DNA of 64,000 nucleotides, from NCBI GenBank assembly GCA_934698975.1, contig CAKUVR010000002.1, forward strand, positions 1-64,000, in the 5' to 3' direction. Made by a program: the position numbers and the translations under genes. Below the pieces are notes generated by a model, which was not told where the DNA came from, ran no database searches, and saw only the letters and a program-made list of their open reading frames with translations. The DNA is from Cryptobacteroides sp934698975 (GTDB lineage Bacteria > Bacteroidota > Bacteroidia > Bacteroidales > UBA932). Within the stretch, counting starts at the first letter, position 1; every line of letters starts with the position of its first letter. This document shows, piece after piece, positions 24,838-34,544 of the stretch.

Positions 24838-26051
24838 CTCTCTTCCACATCTAACAAATCATTAAACAAGTCATTGCATTCAGCAAGTATGTTGTTGAGG
24901 TAGTTGTCGTCCGAAGGCATACCATCATAAGATGGCAAGGTCGTGATAACACCACGTCCATCGATTTGATAGACGGATACATCCTCTCCACTAATCTGAG
25001 CACCCGCAGGGACGATCGCATCAATCCTTTTCTTCAGATCTTCGTCTTCAGCCTTCTTCGACACATTCCAAGCCTTGATTGCCAATGCAAGGTAATCAAG
25101 AATATATGGACTATGTGTTGTAAGCAACAATTTATTATTACCTACTGAGGTGAATGCCAATAGCGAATTCAAGATTCCACGTTGCGAGGTCGGGAATAAG
25201 TTCTCCTCAGGCTCTTCCACAATACTTAAAAGGTATTTGTTGGAGGAATCTGCTGTTTGTTCAAGAAGAATGCGACGAACTTCCGGAGCCAAAGCGTCAT
25301 TCTTTAGGATTTCCGCGATTCTTTTTTGGATCATCTCCTTTTCCTTTAGGCTCTTGTCGCTTTGCTGAACAGGAACAGATTTGGTCACCACCTTGAAAAG
25401 ATAATCCAACACGACAAACATCGGGCTCAACGACTGCATTCCGCTGGAAGCCTCATTTAGCTTGACTTTATAGCCACTTGATTGGATGTAGGAACGCTTA
25501 TTCAGACTGTCATAATGAAATCGAACCTGATTGATAGGCAGTTCCAAATCAGACTTCATATTCCTGCATGCTAAGGTGTACACCCCAAGCATCGAGGCCA
25601 AAGGTTGAGGAAGCCTTTTTATGTTCTCCGCATCCTCTATCACACTTAAAAGATTTCTCTCAGCCGGGATGTATGAGATTTGAGGTCGCTCATAGGCCGA
25701 TTCCACGCAAGGCCTTACGTGAAATCTCTTGTTTTCGTAAACGAATTCGAAAGCCGAGCCCACATAGTGAAGGAATGTGTCATCCTTAAAGTAGTTCTGA
25801 ATGCTCTGATAGGAACAGAATGTCTTTGCGAATCGGTTATACTTGGTCAAATACTCTATTGTAAAATCCCCACGGACAAGAGCTTTCTCCAACCAAGAAA
25901 ATGTGGCATACAGCTTGGCAATGCAACTTTTCCCGACAGCCTGCGGACCACACAGAATAGTGATCTTGTTGATTGGTAAATAGCCGTCATTGTCCGCATA
26001 GCCTTCACCTATCGGACCAAAATGTCGAATTTTCAAACTGTTGCTCAACAT
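24825..26051 (-). CDS. AAA15/AAA21-type ATPase of a two-gene defence-like module
   Basis: 408 residues of the ABC/SMC-like AAA15 class. Walker A is GPQAVGKS (35-42), a degenerate signature is NEASSGMQSLSP (about 211-222), Walker B is LLSIVEEPEENLFP and the H-loop is LLLTTHSPYI. A central insertion has a charged helical stretch (SDKSLKEKEMIQKRIAEIL). Related ATPases (OLD, PtuA, AriA) sense infection and control a linked nuclease. The partner is the PD-(D/E)XK-like protein downstream. A promoter lies directly upstream, so the module is transcribed independently of the polysaccharide genes. Confidence 0.82.
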   Translation of the reverse strand: MLSNSLKIRHFGPIGEGYADNDGYLPINKITILCGPQAVGKSCIAKLYATFSWLEKALVRGDFTIEYLTKYNRFAKTFCSYQSIQNYFKDDTFLHYVGSAFEFVYENKRFHVRPCVESAYERPQISYIPAERNLLSVIEDAENIKRLPQPLASMLGVYTLACRNMKSDLELPINQVRFHYDSLNKRSYIQSSGYKVKLNEASSGMQSLSPMFVVLDYLFKVVTKSVPVQQSDKSLKEKEMIQKRIAEILKNDALAPEVRRILLEQTADSSNKYLLSIVEEPEENLFPTSQRGILNSLLAFTSVGNNKLLLTTHSPYILDYLALAIKAWNVSKKAEDEDLKKRIDAIVPAGAQISGEDVSVYQIDGRGVITTLPSYDGMPSDDNYLNNILAECNDLFNDLLDVEERCEE

Positions 26052-26082
26052 ATTGACTTTTTACAATTTGTCGTAATACTTG

Positions 26083-26113
26083 TAAAAATAGAAATAAATA
26101 TCAATTGTCGCAA
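26083..26113 (-). promoter_or_regulatory. Promoter of the AAA/PD-(D/E)XK-like module
   Basis: On the minus strand TTG (26111-26113) is followed after 20 bp by TATTTTTA (26083-26090), one base off TAnnTTTG. The ATG is about 30 bp downstream. Confidence 0.45.
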
Positions 26114-26133
26114 ATTTTGTAGTCAAGACTAAA

Positions 26134-27369
26134 TCAAGCCTTCAAGCATTCTGCGTAAAGCCTGATGTAGTCCGCATAACGGTCCTCCTTGCGGAAATGC
26201 GCGAGGGCATATTCACGGCAAGGGGATTGGTAGCGGGATTTGCCGTTGGATTCGATGGTGCTTATCGCTTGGCGCAGTGAGGCGAGGTCGCCTTGCGGGA
26301 CGACGATGCCGGTGTCCGTGGTGATGGACTCGACGCTGCCTCCGGTGTTGTAAGTGATAACCGGCGTGCCGCAGGAAATCGCCTCCAGATTGACGGTAGG
26401 GTAGTTGTCCTGCCATGTCGGGTTCACGAACACCTCCGCCGCTGAATATAGCTCCGCCAGCTGCCGCACATTCTCCGTCCTTGCGATCGGAATGATTCCT
26501 TCAGGCAGCCCCTTCGCCTGCTCCGGCTTGACCCCCACCATCACAATCACCTCATCGTCCTTTAGCTGCCGTGAAAGAGAGATAAAGTCATCCCAGCCTT
26601 TCTCCTTGCACCAGATGCTCGCAAGCCCAAGAATGATCTTCCTGCCGCCGATGCCATATTTCTCCCGAACCTCGCCGTCAGATGCGGAAGGAGTGAATAT
26701 GCCTGTGTCTATTCCGTTGTGAATCACCCTGAAACGGTAGTCTTTGAGGAACGACTCCCGCATCTCGTTTCTGATCCATTCAGAGACAGGCACGATTGTC
26801 AGCAAGTCTTTCGGCATTGAGCAGAACGCCTGGGCTTTGTCCCTGAAATTCCGTGCCGACCTGTCGAAGATGAGACTGGCCGGGAACTGCCGTTTCTGCG
26901 GACAATGACCGCAGCCGGTTTTCCAACGGTCGCAACCAGCAGCGGTGTAATAGTAACAATGCCCAGTGTACAGCCAGCAATCGTGAATGGTCCAAATCAC
27001 CGGCTTCCCTGCCTTGCTGAGATAATCGAAAAGAATCCTGTAGTTCAGGAAATACCCGTGGGTGTTGTGGATGTGGATTATGTCCGGATCAATCTCTTCG
27101 ATCTTCTTGATGAAAGCCTTGGTAGCCCCGTTGGATGCAAGCCCGTGCCTGTCAAGCAACCTCGTCTCCAACCCGTGCACAGCCACGCTGAAACGATCGC
27201 CCACCGGGACAGTCTTAGATGTGCTTTTCCGCAGACCGTCCCTTCCCTTGCTGTAGGCGACATAACTTTCCCATCCGGCGGACATAGCCAGTTCACCAAT
27301 CTCCTGCATTATCCTCCCCGTCGAGGTGTTCATCCTCAGCACCGGATTAATCTGTAACAACTTCGGCAT
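26134..27369 (-). CDS. Glycosyltransferase family 4
   Basis: 411 residues, GT-B. The C-terminal donor site is DNYPTVNLEAISCGTPVITY and the loop SVESITTDTGIVVPQGDL follows. An inner segment with WTIHDCWLYTGHC...GC..CP holds a cysteine cluster usual for this subfamily. It lies 7 bp downstream of the next glycosyltransferase gene. The 3' half is the intact relative of the gene scrap at 24175-24291. Confidence 0.9.
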   Translation of the reverse strand: MPKLLQINPVLRMNTSTGRIMQEIGELAMSAGWESYVAYSKGRDGLRKSTSKTVPVGDRFSVAVHGLETRLLDRHGLASNGATKAFIKKIEEIDPDIIHIHNTHGYFLNYRILFDYLSKAGKPVIWTIHDCWLYTGHCYYYTAAGCDRWKTGCGHCPQKRQFPASLIFDRSARNFRDKAQAFCSMPKDLLTIVPVSEWIRNEMRESFLKDYRFRVIHNGIDTGIFTPSASDGEVREKYGIGGRKIILGLASIWCKEKGWDDFISLSRQLKDDEVIVMVGVKPEQAKGLPEGIIPIARTENVRQLAELYSAAEVFVNPTWQDNYPTVNLEAISCGTPVITYNTGGSVESITTDTGIVVPQGDLASLRQAISTIESNGKSRYQSPCREYALAHFRKEDRYADYIRLYAECLKA

Positions 27370-27376
27370 AGTCGTC

Positions 27377-28522
27377 TTATTCTTTGGCTAGTTTTTCGAA
27401 CAACCTGATCCACCTGCCCATCACGGCTTCTTCTGAATATTTCTCCTTGATCCTCAACGCTTCGGTTCCCATCTTGCGGCGAAGAGATTCATCGGACATC
27501 AGCTTTTTCATCGCTTCCGCAAGAGCAGGGACATCACCTTCTGGGACCAACAAGCCATTCTTGCCATCATCGATGATGTCCTTGGGACCGCACTTGCAAT
27601 CGAAAGCAATGGCCGGAACTCCATGTAGCATTGCCTCAACCAACACCATCCCGAAACCTTCAAAATGAGATGTCATTACTATTAATGAACTATGGCTGTA
27701 TTCTTCTCCGATTCTATTGGTTGGTTGATTAATATGGGTACAGTTAGTCAATCCTTTCTCCCTGATCATCCTTTCAAGCATCTCCTTCCACTCTCCTTGT
27801 CCGAATATGTCCAATCGCCAGTCTGAATATTCAGAATCATTTTTAACAATGCTCCAAGCCTCAATCAGCCGGTCGAATCCCTTCTGGTAGTCAAGTCTGC
27901 CCACAGCGATGACTCTATGTACCAAGCAATGGGATTGGAAGGTATCCGTTGTGACGGCAGCATTGGGTATCACTTCTATGTTAGGCAATTCACCCCAATA
28001 TCCTTTGTCCTCTTCAGTCAACACAACGAAGGAGTCGAACTTCCGCACAATCTTCTCGTCCTGTTTGGTCCGTAACCTATCAGACAGCCCCAGCAGTCCA
28101 TGCCGTCCGTACTGAATCCTGAAGTACTTGTTGAAGTGCAGCTCCAGCACCTTTTTGCTGCCATCCTTTATCTTCGGAATGAACGATGACTCCGAAGGAT
28201 AGAGCGAATCCACGATGTCCGGCCGCTCCTTGAGCAACAACTCCGTCAGGGCCTTCCTGTGCTTCCTCCTGCGCCGAAGATATCCAATTGTCTTGAGAAT
28301 CGGATTCTTCCCATTGTCATCCGTATAGTTGATTCCAAGATCAATAATACGCACCCCCTCCGGAAACGGATAGAATGTCGGCTTCCCGTGCTGATCCGTA
28401 GTCACCACCGCCACATCCCATCCCATCCTCTCCTTGAGGTACCGAACCTTATTCAGCAGCACCCTCTCCATCCCACCGGGATTGTATAGGGAACACATGC
28501 AATAGATTAATTTACGGGGCAT
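27377..28522 (-). CDS. Glycosyltransferase family 4
   Basis: 381 residues, GT-B. N-terminal loop NPGGMERVLLNKV (about 14-26), donor motif SHFEGFGMVLVEAMLHGVPA with the E-x7-E pair, and the CKCGPKDII segment typical of GT4 enzymes of cell-wall and capsule pathways. It overlaps the polymerase gene by 16 bp. Confidence 0.9.
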   Translation of the reverse strand: MPRKLIYCMCSLYNPGGMERVLLNKVRYLKERMGWDVAVVTTDQHGKPTFYPFPEGVRIIDLGINYTDDNGKNPILKTIGYLRRRRKHRKALTELLLKERPDIVDSLYPSESSFIPKIKDGSKKVLELHFNKYFRIQYGRHGLLGLSDRLRTKQDEKIVRKFDSFVVLTEEDKGYWGELPNIEVIPNAAVTTDTFQSHCLVHRVIAVGRLDYQKGFDRLIEAWSIVKNDSEYSDWRLDIFGQGEWKEMLERMIREKGLTNCTHINQPTNRIGEEYSHSSLIVMTSHFEGFGMVLVEAMLHGVPAIAFDCKCGPKDIIDDGKNGLLVPEGDVPALAEAMKKLMSDESLRRKMGTEALRIKEKYSEEAVMGRWIRLFEKLAKE

Positions 28523-29766
28523 CGCTCAGAGTTTTTCTGGAATATCAATGGATAATAGAATGCAAATATCAAGAAGATGTCTGTTGACACTTTAATCCAG
28601 ATGGCAAACTGTAGAATAAGCAGAAATACAAACAGATACGAATATTCCGGAAACCTTTTGCTGAAGAAAGTGGACAAATAAATGAACAGGCAACCAAACA
28701 TTGTCAGTCCAATAATTCCACAATAAAAAATCAGTCTGGCATACCCTACATCAGTTCCCATATAATAAAGGCGCGGATTGTCTGGATTTGAAAAATATCC
28801 ATCTCCTATTATCCATGTTTTGATGTTATCTGGCCAGACGCTCCACATTCCCTGAAGAATATCACTTGAGTGTGTTTGCCATTTGCCTGTCTGAACGTAG
28901 TTGATAAATCCCTCAAAGCCAAAATCGCAGAGTTCCCTAAATGAAAGTGAGTTATTATATAATACAATAACTATGGGGACAAGTAAAATGATAATGGCAG
29001 CCGAATTTCGGAGAATGTTGGCAATTCCCTTGGAAGAATAGCCTTTCCAAAACTTTGATTTATATACAAACAAAGCCATTGCAATCAGGGCTCCTACCGT
29101 TGTAGTCCTTGACAGCATGTTTCCAATTATGAAAATGATGAAAAATGAGATTAAATACGCTATGATATATTTGTTGTTGAGCGCATTATCAATCATCATC
29201 GCAGCACATATTATTAATGCCGCACTGAAACGAATGCCTGCAGGGTCAAATGATATTCCGACTCCGATCAAGCGATGTTCATAGCTAAGTTGTTCTGCAA
29301 GAACAATATATTGACGTAAGAAATGATTAATTGAAGGGAATACGTCTACAAGCATGGCTATGATGCATTGAGCCACACATAAGGCAATAATATAATTAGA
29401 AATCAATCCAATAGAAGAATATCCATGCGCTTTTTTTATAAACCGGAACGACGTGTATGCGGCACTTGACCACACAAGCATGGAGACTACATAGGTTGAA
29501 TAGGTATATTCACTGGTGTTGTTCAGTGTTGTCGATGCATAGCATATCAATGAGAACAAACTAGAAATCACCAAAATAATAATGAAAGATCTATCCGTAA
29601 CGTTTTTATTCTTTCCGCTCAACAAGTCAAAAGCCATTATCATCAACCCTATAACCGCCATTATTATTTTGCTGTTGATGGACTGAGGCAAAAATGTGAA
29701 GGTGATAGGGAAGAAAAAAAAACAAGAGACAATGAATGCCAAGAGTATTTTTAAGATCCTGATCAT
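28507..29766 (-). CDS. Wzy-like O-antigen/polysaccharide polymerase
   Basis: 419 residues with about ten to twelve hydrophobic segments and a larger loop in the second half (about 285-335, with GDGYFSNPDNPRLYY). This is the topology of Wzy polymerases, which join repeat units at the periplasmic face. Sequence in this family is poorly conserved; the call rests on topology and on its place among glycosyltransferases and flippases. Confidence 0.78.
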   Translation of the reverse strand: MIRILKILLAFIVSCFFFFPITFTFLPQSINSKIIMAVIGLMIMAFDLLSGKNKNVTDRSFIIILVISSLFSLICYASTTLNNTSEYTYSTYVVSMLVWSSAAYTSFRFIKKAHGYSSIGLISNYIIALCVAQCIIAMLVDVFPSINHFLRQYIVLAEQLSYEHRLIGVGISFDPAGIRFSAALIICAAMMIDNALNNKYIIAYLISFFIIFIIGNMLSRTTTVGALIAMALFVYKSKFWKGYSSKGIANILRNSAAIIILLVPIVIVLYNNSLSFRELCDFGFEGFINYVQTGKWQTHSSDILQGMWSVWPDNIKTWIIGDGYFSNPDNPRLYYMGTDVGYARLIFYCGIIGLTMFGCLFIYLSTFFSKRFPEYSYLFVFLLILQFAIWIKVSTDIFLIFAFYYPLIFQKNSERCPVN

Positions 29767-29770
29767 AAAT

Positions 29771-30718
29771 TTATATCGTGGCGTATTCTTTATTTCGTTT
29801 TCTTAAAATCGAATATGTTATCGCGTTGCTAGCCATAACAATTTTAAGGTAATCACGGGCATTCTTGGATTTGACCGCCAAAATGCTTTTTAATGAAAAA
29901 GCTCTGTCGTTGAACTTAATTCCGTGTGAATATAGATTCCTGTAATAGATGTCTTGTAAGTCGTTGTCAGAATATTCGTTCTCTCTATGATATTTTTTAA
30001 CCATGTCGCAGCGAACATTCTGGACATTCTGTTCAAACAATACTTGTTTCTCAAGAGTCGGAAAGGTGCTTAGTGAATCTGAATTTTGAACGTATGTGAC
30101 AGTGTAGTCTTCCAAACCTTTGAATTTCCCATAATTGATCATTTCAAGCCATGCTGGGTAATCTTCCATAAGGTAGCCTTTCTTGATGTAGTCGTCAATG
30201 GAAATCACGGTGAGCATACTCTTTCTGAAACAAGCTGTCGGAGCGGATATGAAATCAACTATCAGCAATGCCCCGAACATGTTCTTATGTGGATGGTTGA
30301 CAACTGGCAGTTTACAACAACTTCCCATTTTTGTGTTATGCCGGATTATTGCCGTGTAGCACATGACATAATCCGGATTGTTGTCCATGAACTCGACCTG
30401 GATCTTGATCTTGTCCGGGTTATGCCACCAGTCATCTCCAGCGCAAGCCATGATGTATTCGCCTTTACATTCCGCAAGACAGTCTCTCCAGTTGCGCATC
30501 ATACCTTTGTTCGGTGCGGCAGGCATGAGTTTGATGATGTCCGGGTGTTTCTTCGCATAATCCTCGCAGACCGTCCTTGTTCCATCCTTTGAGCCGTCCT
30601 CGCCAAGAATTATCTCGTAGGAATAATCTCCCTTTTGCGCAAGGATTGAGTCAAGTGTGCGAGCGATTGTCTTTTCTTGATTGTAGGTACAGACTACAAC
30701 CGAAACTTTTGGCAGCAT
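29771..30718 (-). CDS. Glycosyltransferase family 2
   Basis: 315 residues, GT-A. VSVVVCTYNQEKTIARTLDS (5-24), EDGSKDGT (about 40-47) and CAGDDWW (the DxD-like metal site, about 93-99). The C-terminal third is variable and may bind the acceptor. It ends 4 bp before the Wzy start. Confidence 0.9.
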   Translation of the reverse strand: MLPKVSVVVCTYNQEKTIARTLDSILAQKGDYSYEIILGEDGSKDGTRTVCEDYAKKHPDIIKLMPAAPNKGMMRNWRDCLAECKGEYIMACAGDDWWHNPDKIKIQVEFMDNNPDYVMCYTAIIRHNTKMGSCCKLPVVNHPHKNMFGALLIVDFISAPTACFRKSMLTVISIDDYIKKGYLMEDYPAWLEMINYGKFKGLEDYTVTYVQNSDSLSTFPTLEKQVLFEQNVQNVRCDMVKKYHRENEYSDNDLQDIYYRNLYSHGIKFNDRAFSLKSILAVKSKNARDYLKIVMASNAITYSILRKRNKEYATI

Positions 30719-30721
30719 ACT

Positions 30722-31822
30722 TTACTTAAATGCATTGATGGCCTCAACTACTGTTCTTGCCTCATCCATTGTAAGGACAGGGCTGATTGGAAGACTCAAT
30801 TCTTCATTATGAATCAGTTCCGTTATAGGATATGACAAATCATTCCATTCTTTGTAGCACTCCTGCTTATGAGGTGGGATTGGGTAGTGTATAATGGTTT
30901 GGATATCCTTCTCTGTCAAGTAATCCTGAAGCCGATCGCGTTCTTTGCATCTAATCGGGAATATATGGAACACGTGTTGATCCCAATCCTTGACCGAAGG
31001 CAGTACAATCTTAGGGTTGGTAATGTTTTCCATATAGTATCTCGCTATGTTTTTCCTCAGAGAAATGTCATCATCCAAATGCTTGAGTTTGACATCGAGT
31101 ATTGCCGCTTGAATCTCATCAAGCCGGCTGTTACGCCCTGAATATTTGAACACATATTTCTTCTGAGAGCCGTAGTTGCCAAGTGAGCGTATCGCGTCCG
31201 CCAATTCTTTATCATTGGTGGTGACGGCACCGCCATCGCCTAAGGCGCCAAGATTTTTGCCGGGATAGAAACTATGTCCTGCGGCATCACCTAAAGATCC
31301 TGTTCTGTGGCCGTTGAATTTAGAGCCATGTGCCTGTGCATTGTCTTCCACCAATTTCAGGTCATATTTCTTACAAATCTCTCCAATCTTGTCAGTATAG
31401 GCACATTGCCCGTAAAGGTGGACGATGCAAATGGCTTTAGTCTTTGCCGTTATCGCTTTTTCTATTTCGTTCTCATCTATCTCATAAGTGGTGACAGATG
31501 GCTCGACAAGAACCGGTTTCAACCCATTTTCCGTTATTGACAATATTGTCGCTATGAAAGTGTTTGCCGGTACGATAACCTCATCTCCCTTTTTCAGGAC
31601 CCCCAATTCAATATATCCTCGGAATATTAGATATAATGCGTCAAGTCCGTTCGCGCAACTTACCGCATACTTTGTCCCGATATACTGTGAATAATCAGAT
31701 TCAAAACGCTCTGTCTCTTCGCCATGAAGAAACCAGCCTTTATCAAGCACGCGCTTGACCGCGATGTCAATCTCATCACGATGAGCGGCTGTGACTTTCT
31801 GCAAATCAAGAAATTTTATCAT
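30722..31822 (-). CDS. DegT/DnrJ/EryC1-family sugar aminotransferase (FdtB/QdtB-like)
   Basis: 366 residues. The PLP lysine is K189 in FYPGKNLGALGDGG and the cofactor acid is in VEDNAQAHG (158-166). Such enzymes convert 3-keto-6-deoxyhexose nucleotides to the 3-amino sugar. The adjacent ketoisomerase (WxcM/FdtA type) and acetyltransferase genes fit a dTDP-3-acetamido-3,6-dideoxyhexose pathway. The rml genes that would make the precursor are not in the window. It overlaps the acyltransferase gene by 4 bp. Confidence 0.9.
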   Translation of the reverse strand: MIKFLDLQKVTAAHRDEIDIAVKRVLDKGWFLHGEETERFESDYSQYIGTKYAVSCANGLDALYLIFRGYIELGVLKKGDEVIVPANTFIATILSITENGLKPVLVEPSVTTYEIDENEIEKAITAKTKAICIVHLYGQCAYTDKIGEICKKYDLKLVEDNAQAHGSKFNGHRTGSLGDAAGHSFYPGKNLGALGDGGAVTTNDKELADAIRSLGNYGSQKKYVFKYSGRNSRLDEIQAAILDVKLKHLDDDISLRKNIARYYMENITNPKIVLPSVKDWDQHVFHIFPIRCKERDRLQDYLTEKDIQTIIHYPIPPHKQECYKEWNDLSYPITELIHNEELSLPISPVLTMDEARTVVEAINAFK

Positions 31823-32319
31823 TTTGTTAATTCTTTAATCTCGTTATCATTCAATTTTCTGATCAACCTTGCCGGAGTACCACCGATTATGGAAAAATCC
31901 GGGAACGATTGTTTGACAAAGGATCCGGCGGCCACCACACAAAACTTTCCTATAGTGACACCAGGCATTATGATACTAGACGCACCAATCCAAGAATGGT
32001 CTCCTATTGTTATTGTCCCATGGGTAATCGGGAATATCCGTTGGAATATTTCACTCGCATTCGGCCCAGAGTCGGTCATCATGTTGACATTTTGAGCAAT
32101 GCTTACATATTCCCCGATTGACAATTCCGCTGCGTAACCATTAAGAATGGAATTCATTCCGATATAAGAGTTTTTCCCTATCCTTAAAGGACAATTCTTG
32201 CTGCCAAACGCAGAAACTCTCTTGGCTATTTTGACATTATCTCCTATAGTGATATTATTGACCGATGATGATGGGTCAATCTCGACTCCATCTCCTAGCG
32301 ATATGTTGGAATATATCAT
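31819..32319 (-). CDS. Hexapeptide-repeat sugar acyltransferase
   Basis: 166 residues with left-handed beta-helix hexapeptide repeats (for example ITIGDHSWIGASSIIMPGVTI) and the catalytic-region histidine in the ITHGTITIGDH segment. Probably N- or O-acetylates the amino sugar made by the neighbouring aminotransferase. It overlaps genes on both sides by 4 bp, so translation is coupled. Confidence 0.88.
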   Translation of the reverse strand: MIYSNISLGDGVEIDPSSSVNNITIGDNVKIAKRVSAFGSKNCPLRIGKNSYIGMNSILNGYAAELSIGEYVSIAQNVNMMTDSGPNASEIFQRIFPITHGTITIGDHSWIGASSIIMPGVTIGKFCVVAAGSFVKQSFPDFSIIGGTPARLIRKLNDNEIKELTK

Positions 32320-33215
32320 ATCTTCTTCGTTTGAAAATTACTGATCATACCACATATATTGTTGACGTCTCCTTCATCAAGGTTTTGATGTATTGGCAGA
32401 TAGAATGCCGGTTTTCCATAAAACACCGTTGATTCCACACCATTGTCCTGCATATACTGTTTTAACTTAGGATAATCGATAGTATCTTTCCATTGAAATA
32501 ATATCACGCCGGGAACAACTCCATCTTCAAGTTTGAAATACGGTTCTATACCAATCTCGTGAAGGTTCTCGAAGAACATTTTGTAGTTCTTTAACCGGGC
32601 TGACTTTATATGGGCGATGTCTTGAATTTGGGCAGAGATGTGGGTATCAAGCTTGGCAACATCTTCTTCAGGCAGCAAAGTGCTCAGTTTGAAATTTCTA
32701 TCTTTACACTTAAGGATACCGCCAAAGTCCGAAGAAAATGCTTTGGACAAACTATATATTACGAAATCACCGATTTCACCCATCTTGCCATCGGGGTCTT
32801 CAGTAAAAAAGCCGTATGCACAGTCTTCGATGATAGGCAAATCATATTTCAACAGGGACTCTGGGTTTTTGTAGGGGTATCCAAACTCATGGTTGATAAA
32901 TATAAGCTTCGTGTCGCGCTCCATTTCCCTTGACCACCGGCAGAACTTCTCAATCTCCTTTGTGACACAACCGCTGATGTAGAAATTCCCGGATGTTGTG
33001 AATATAGTGACAACATCATCTGGTTCAAGGTTATAGCATGACAGCGCCTGGGATATTGCGGTTCGCCCTCTTTCTGTGTAACACCAATTCCCGAAGCGTT
33101 TGTCAAGATACCGTCTGAGATTGATGACATCATCCTTTGACGAAGACTCTTTCCGGTACAACTCGTCGTTGTATGGGGAGATTGTGTATCTAAAGGCTGT
33201 ACTCATAGATGTCAT
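32316..33215 (-). CDS. DegT-like PLP-dependent enzyme, second copy
   Basis: 299 residues, about 60-70 shorter than usual DegT enzymes. The PLP site is YSLSKAF with K158, and the cofactor acid is in IIEDCAYGF (128-136). The N-terminal strand region is abbreviated. It may act on a different amino sugar from the enzyme at 30722. It overlaps the GNAT gene by 26 bp; an alternative start is at 33206. Confidence 0.8.
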   Translation of the reverse strand: MTSMSTAFRYTISPYNDELYRKESSSKDDVINLRRYLDKRFGNWCYTERGRTAISQALSCYNLEPDDVVTIFTTSGNFYISGCVTKEIEKFCRWSREMERDTKLIFINHEFGYPYKNPESLLKYDLPIIEDCAYGFFTEDPDGKMGEIGDFVIYSLSKAFSSDFGGILKCKDRNFKLSTLLPEEDVAKLDTHISAQIQDIAHIKSARLKNYKMFFENLHEIGIEPYFKLEDGVVPGVILFQWKDTIDYPKLKQYMQDNGVESTVFYGKPAFYLPIHQNLDEGDVNNICGMISNFQTKKI

Positions 33216-34134
33216 AAATCACGCCACGGCCGCCGAATCCCTCTTTCTGGAATATCAGTTTGTCGTTCAGGACTTTACCCATTTCCTCTGTTGATTGTCC
33301 GAAGTCAAATATGGGATGGTCTGCATAAACCTCATTGATCAGGTAATCAAACAACAAGTCAAGAGCTCCAAGTTCTTTTCCCTCGGGGCTGGCAGAAATA
33401 TACTGCGTGTGAATCACCTGATCATTGGCCTCATAAATCACTGTACCTCCCAAAATTCCCGTGGATTCGGATTCAACCAGATATAACTTGATCTTGTCCG
33501 GAAAACGATTGGCGAGCAGTGTCATTTCCTCAATGCTATGAACAGGTTTGGCGTTATGATTTGTCATAAGGTTCTCACTGAGTATTTCCCAAAAGCGGGA
33601 AAAGTCCTCGGATTGACGAATTTTAAGGCTGTGGTTCTTTGCTTTTCTTATCCCGGATTTTCGAGATTCCACAAACTTGATCTTGTTTCCCTGATATATT
33701 GTCGAAGAAATGTTTCTTCCAATGATTCTTGCATCCGTCAAGCGAAACAACGCATAAAGGTCTTCCTGCGATGGTATAGAATGGTAAATGTACGGGGTAG
33801 GCTTGTAAATCACGGATTTAACACCTTCTGATTTTAATTGGGCATTGATCATGCTGAATACCTCAAGCACCTCAGACGCACATGCTTTTTTTGACATTAT
33901 CAGCCCTCCGTATGTCAGTCCTTGATGCGAATACACATGATCCCCGGATATATTCGCAGGCAACAAGGCATATAAGGCTCCTTTTCGGTATACCATAAGG
34001 GAATGGTCCTCGAATCGGTCAGAGTGGTAATCCATGTAATTTCTGTCAAAGAGGAAAGTGCTGTTCTTTGCCCCTTTGACAAACTCATTCCACTGCATCT
34101 GACAAGATGCAGTGTATCTTTTTATTTCGAACAT
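33190..34134 (-). CDS. GNAT/FemAB-like acyltransferase
   Basis: 314 residues. ESTGILGGTVIYEANDQVIHTQYISAS (about 230-256) and GALDLLFDYLINE fit the C-terminal GNAT fold of the FemAB-like group used in polysaccharide and peptidoglycan decoration. It could acylate or aminoacylate a sugar. It overlaps its upstream neighbour by 13 bp. Confidence 0.78.
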   Translation of the reverse strand: MFEIKRYTASCQMQWNEFVKGAKNSTFLFDRNYMDYHSDRFEDHSLMVYRKGALYALLPANISGDHVYSHQGLTYGGLIMSKKACASEVLEVFSMINAQLKSEGVKSVIYKPTPYIYHSIPSQEDLYALFRLTDARIIGRNISSTIYQGNKIKFVESRKSGIRKAKNHSLKIRQSEDFSRFWEILSENLMTNHNAKPVHSIEEMTLLANRFPDKIKLYLVESESTGILGGTVIYEANDQVIHTQYISASPEGKELGALDLLFDYLINEVYADHPIFDFGQSTEEMGKVLNDKLIFQKEGFGGRGVIYDIYEYSL

Positions 34135-34544
34135 CCTTTATAATCTAAAAACTCACCGTAATCTCTGATATAATCACTTGCTTCATAAGGCTCGGAAGCA
34201 AGGACAAGACAAACCGCTCCGGAAGAGAAATCATAAAGATCCCTCCAGATTCCCGGCACAACCAACAGCCCTTGATATGGCCTGTTCAGGAGAAATGTCC
34301 TTTTAACTTTGCCATCGTCCAAAGTGACAGAAAAACTTCCGCTGGCCGCGACAATCAGTTGCTTCAGCCTTTTATGGGCGTGTGCGCCGCGAGATTCTCC
34401 TCCAGGAATGTCGTAAAGATAATAAGTCCTCTTGACGTCAAACGGAACTGTTATGCCGTTTTCCACAACGGTAAGATTGCCTTTATCGCTATGGTGCTTG
34501 TCCAACTCTACAATTGTGCAATCATATATTGTTGACTCTTTCAT
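34122..34544 (-). CDS. WxcM/FdtA-like sugar 3,4-ketoisomerase (second copy)
   Basis: 140 residues from the ATG at 34544; longer readings start inside the previous gene and add no homology. The cupin signature is YDIPGGESRGAHAHKRLKQL with NRPYQGLLVVPGIWRDLYDF. Enzymes of this kind isomerise dTDP-4-keto-6-deoxyglucose to the 3-keto sugar. It is a tandem paralogue of the gene upstream and overlaps it by 23 bp. Confidence 0.85.
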   Translation of the reverse strand: MKESTIYDCTIVELDKHHSDKGNLTVVENGITVPFDVKRTYYLYDIPGGESRGAHAHKRLKQLIVAASGSFSVTLDDGKVKRTFLLNRPYQGLLVVPGIWRDLYDFSSGAVCLVLASEPYEASDYIRDYGEFLDYKGCSK

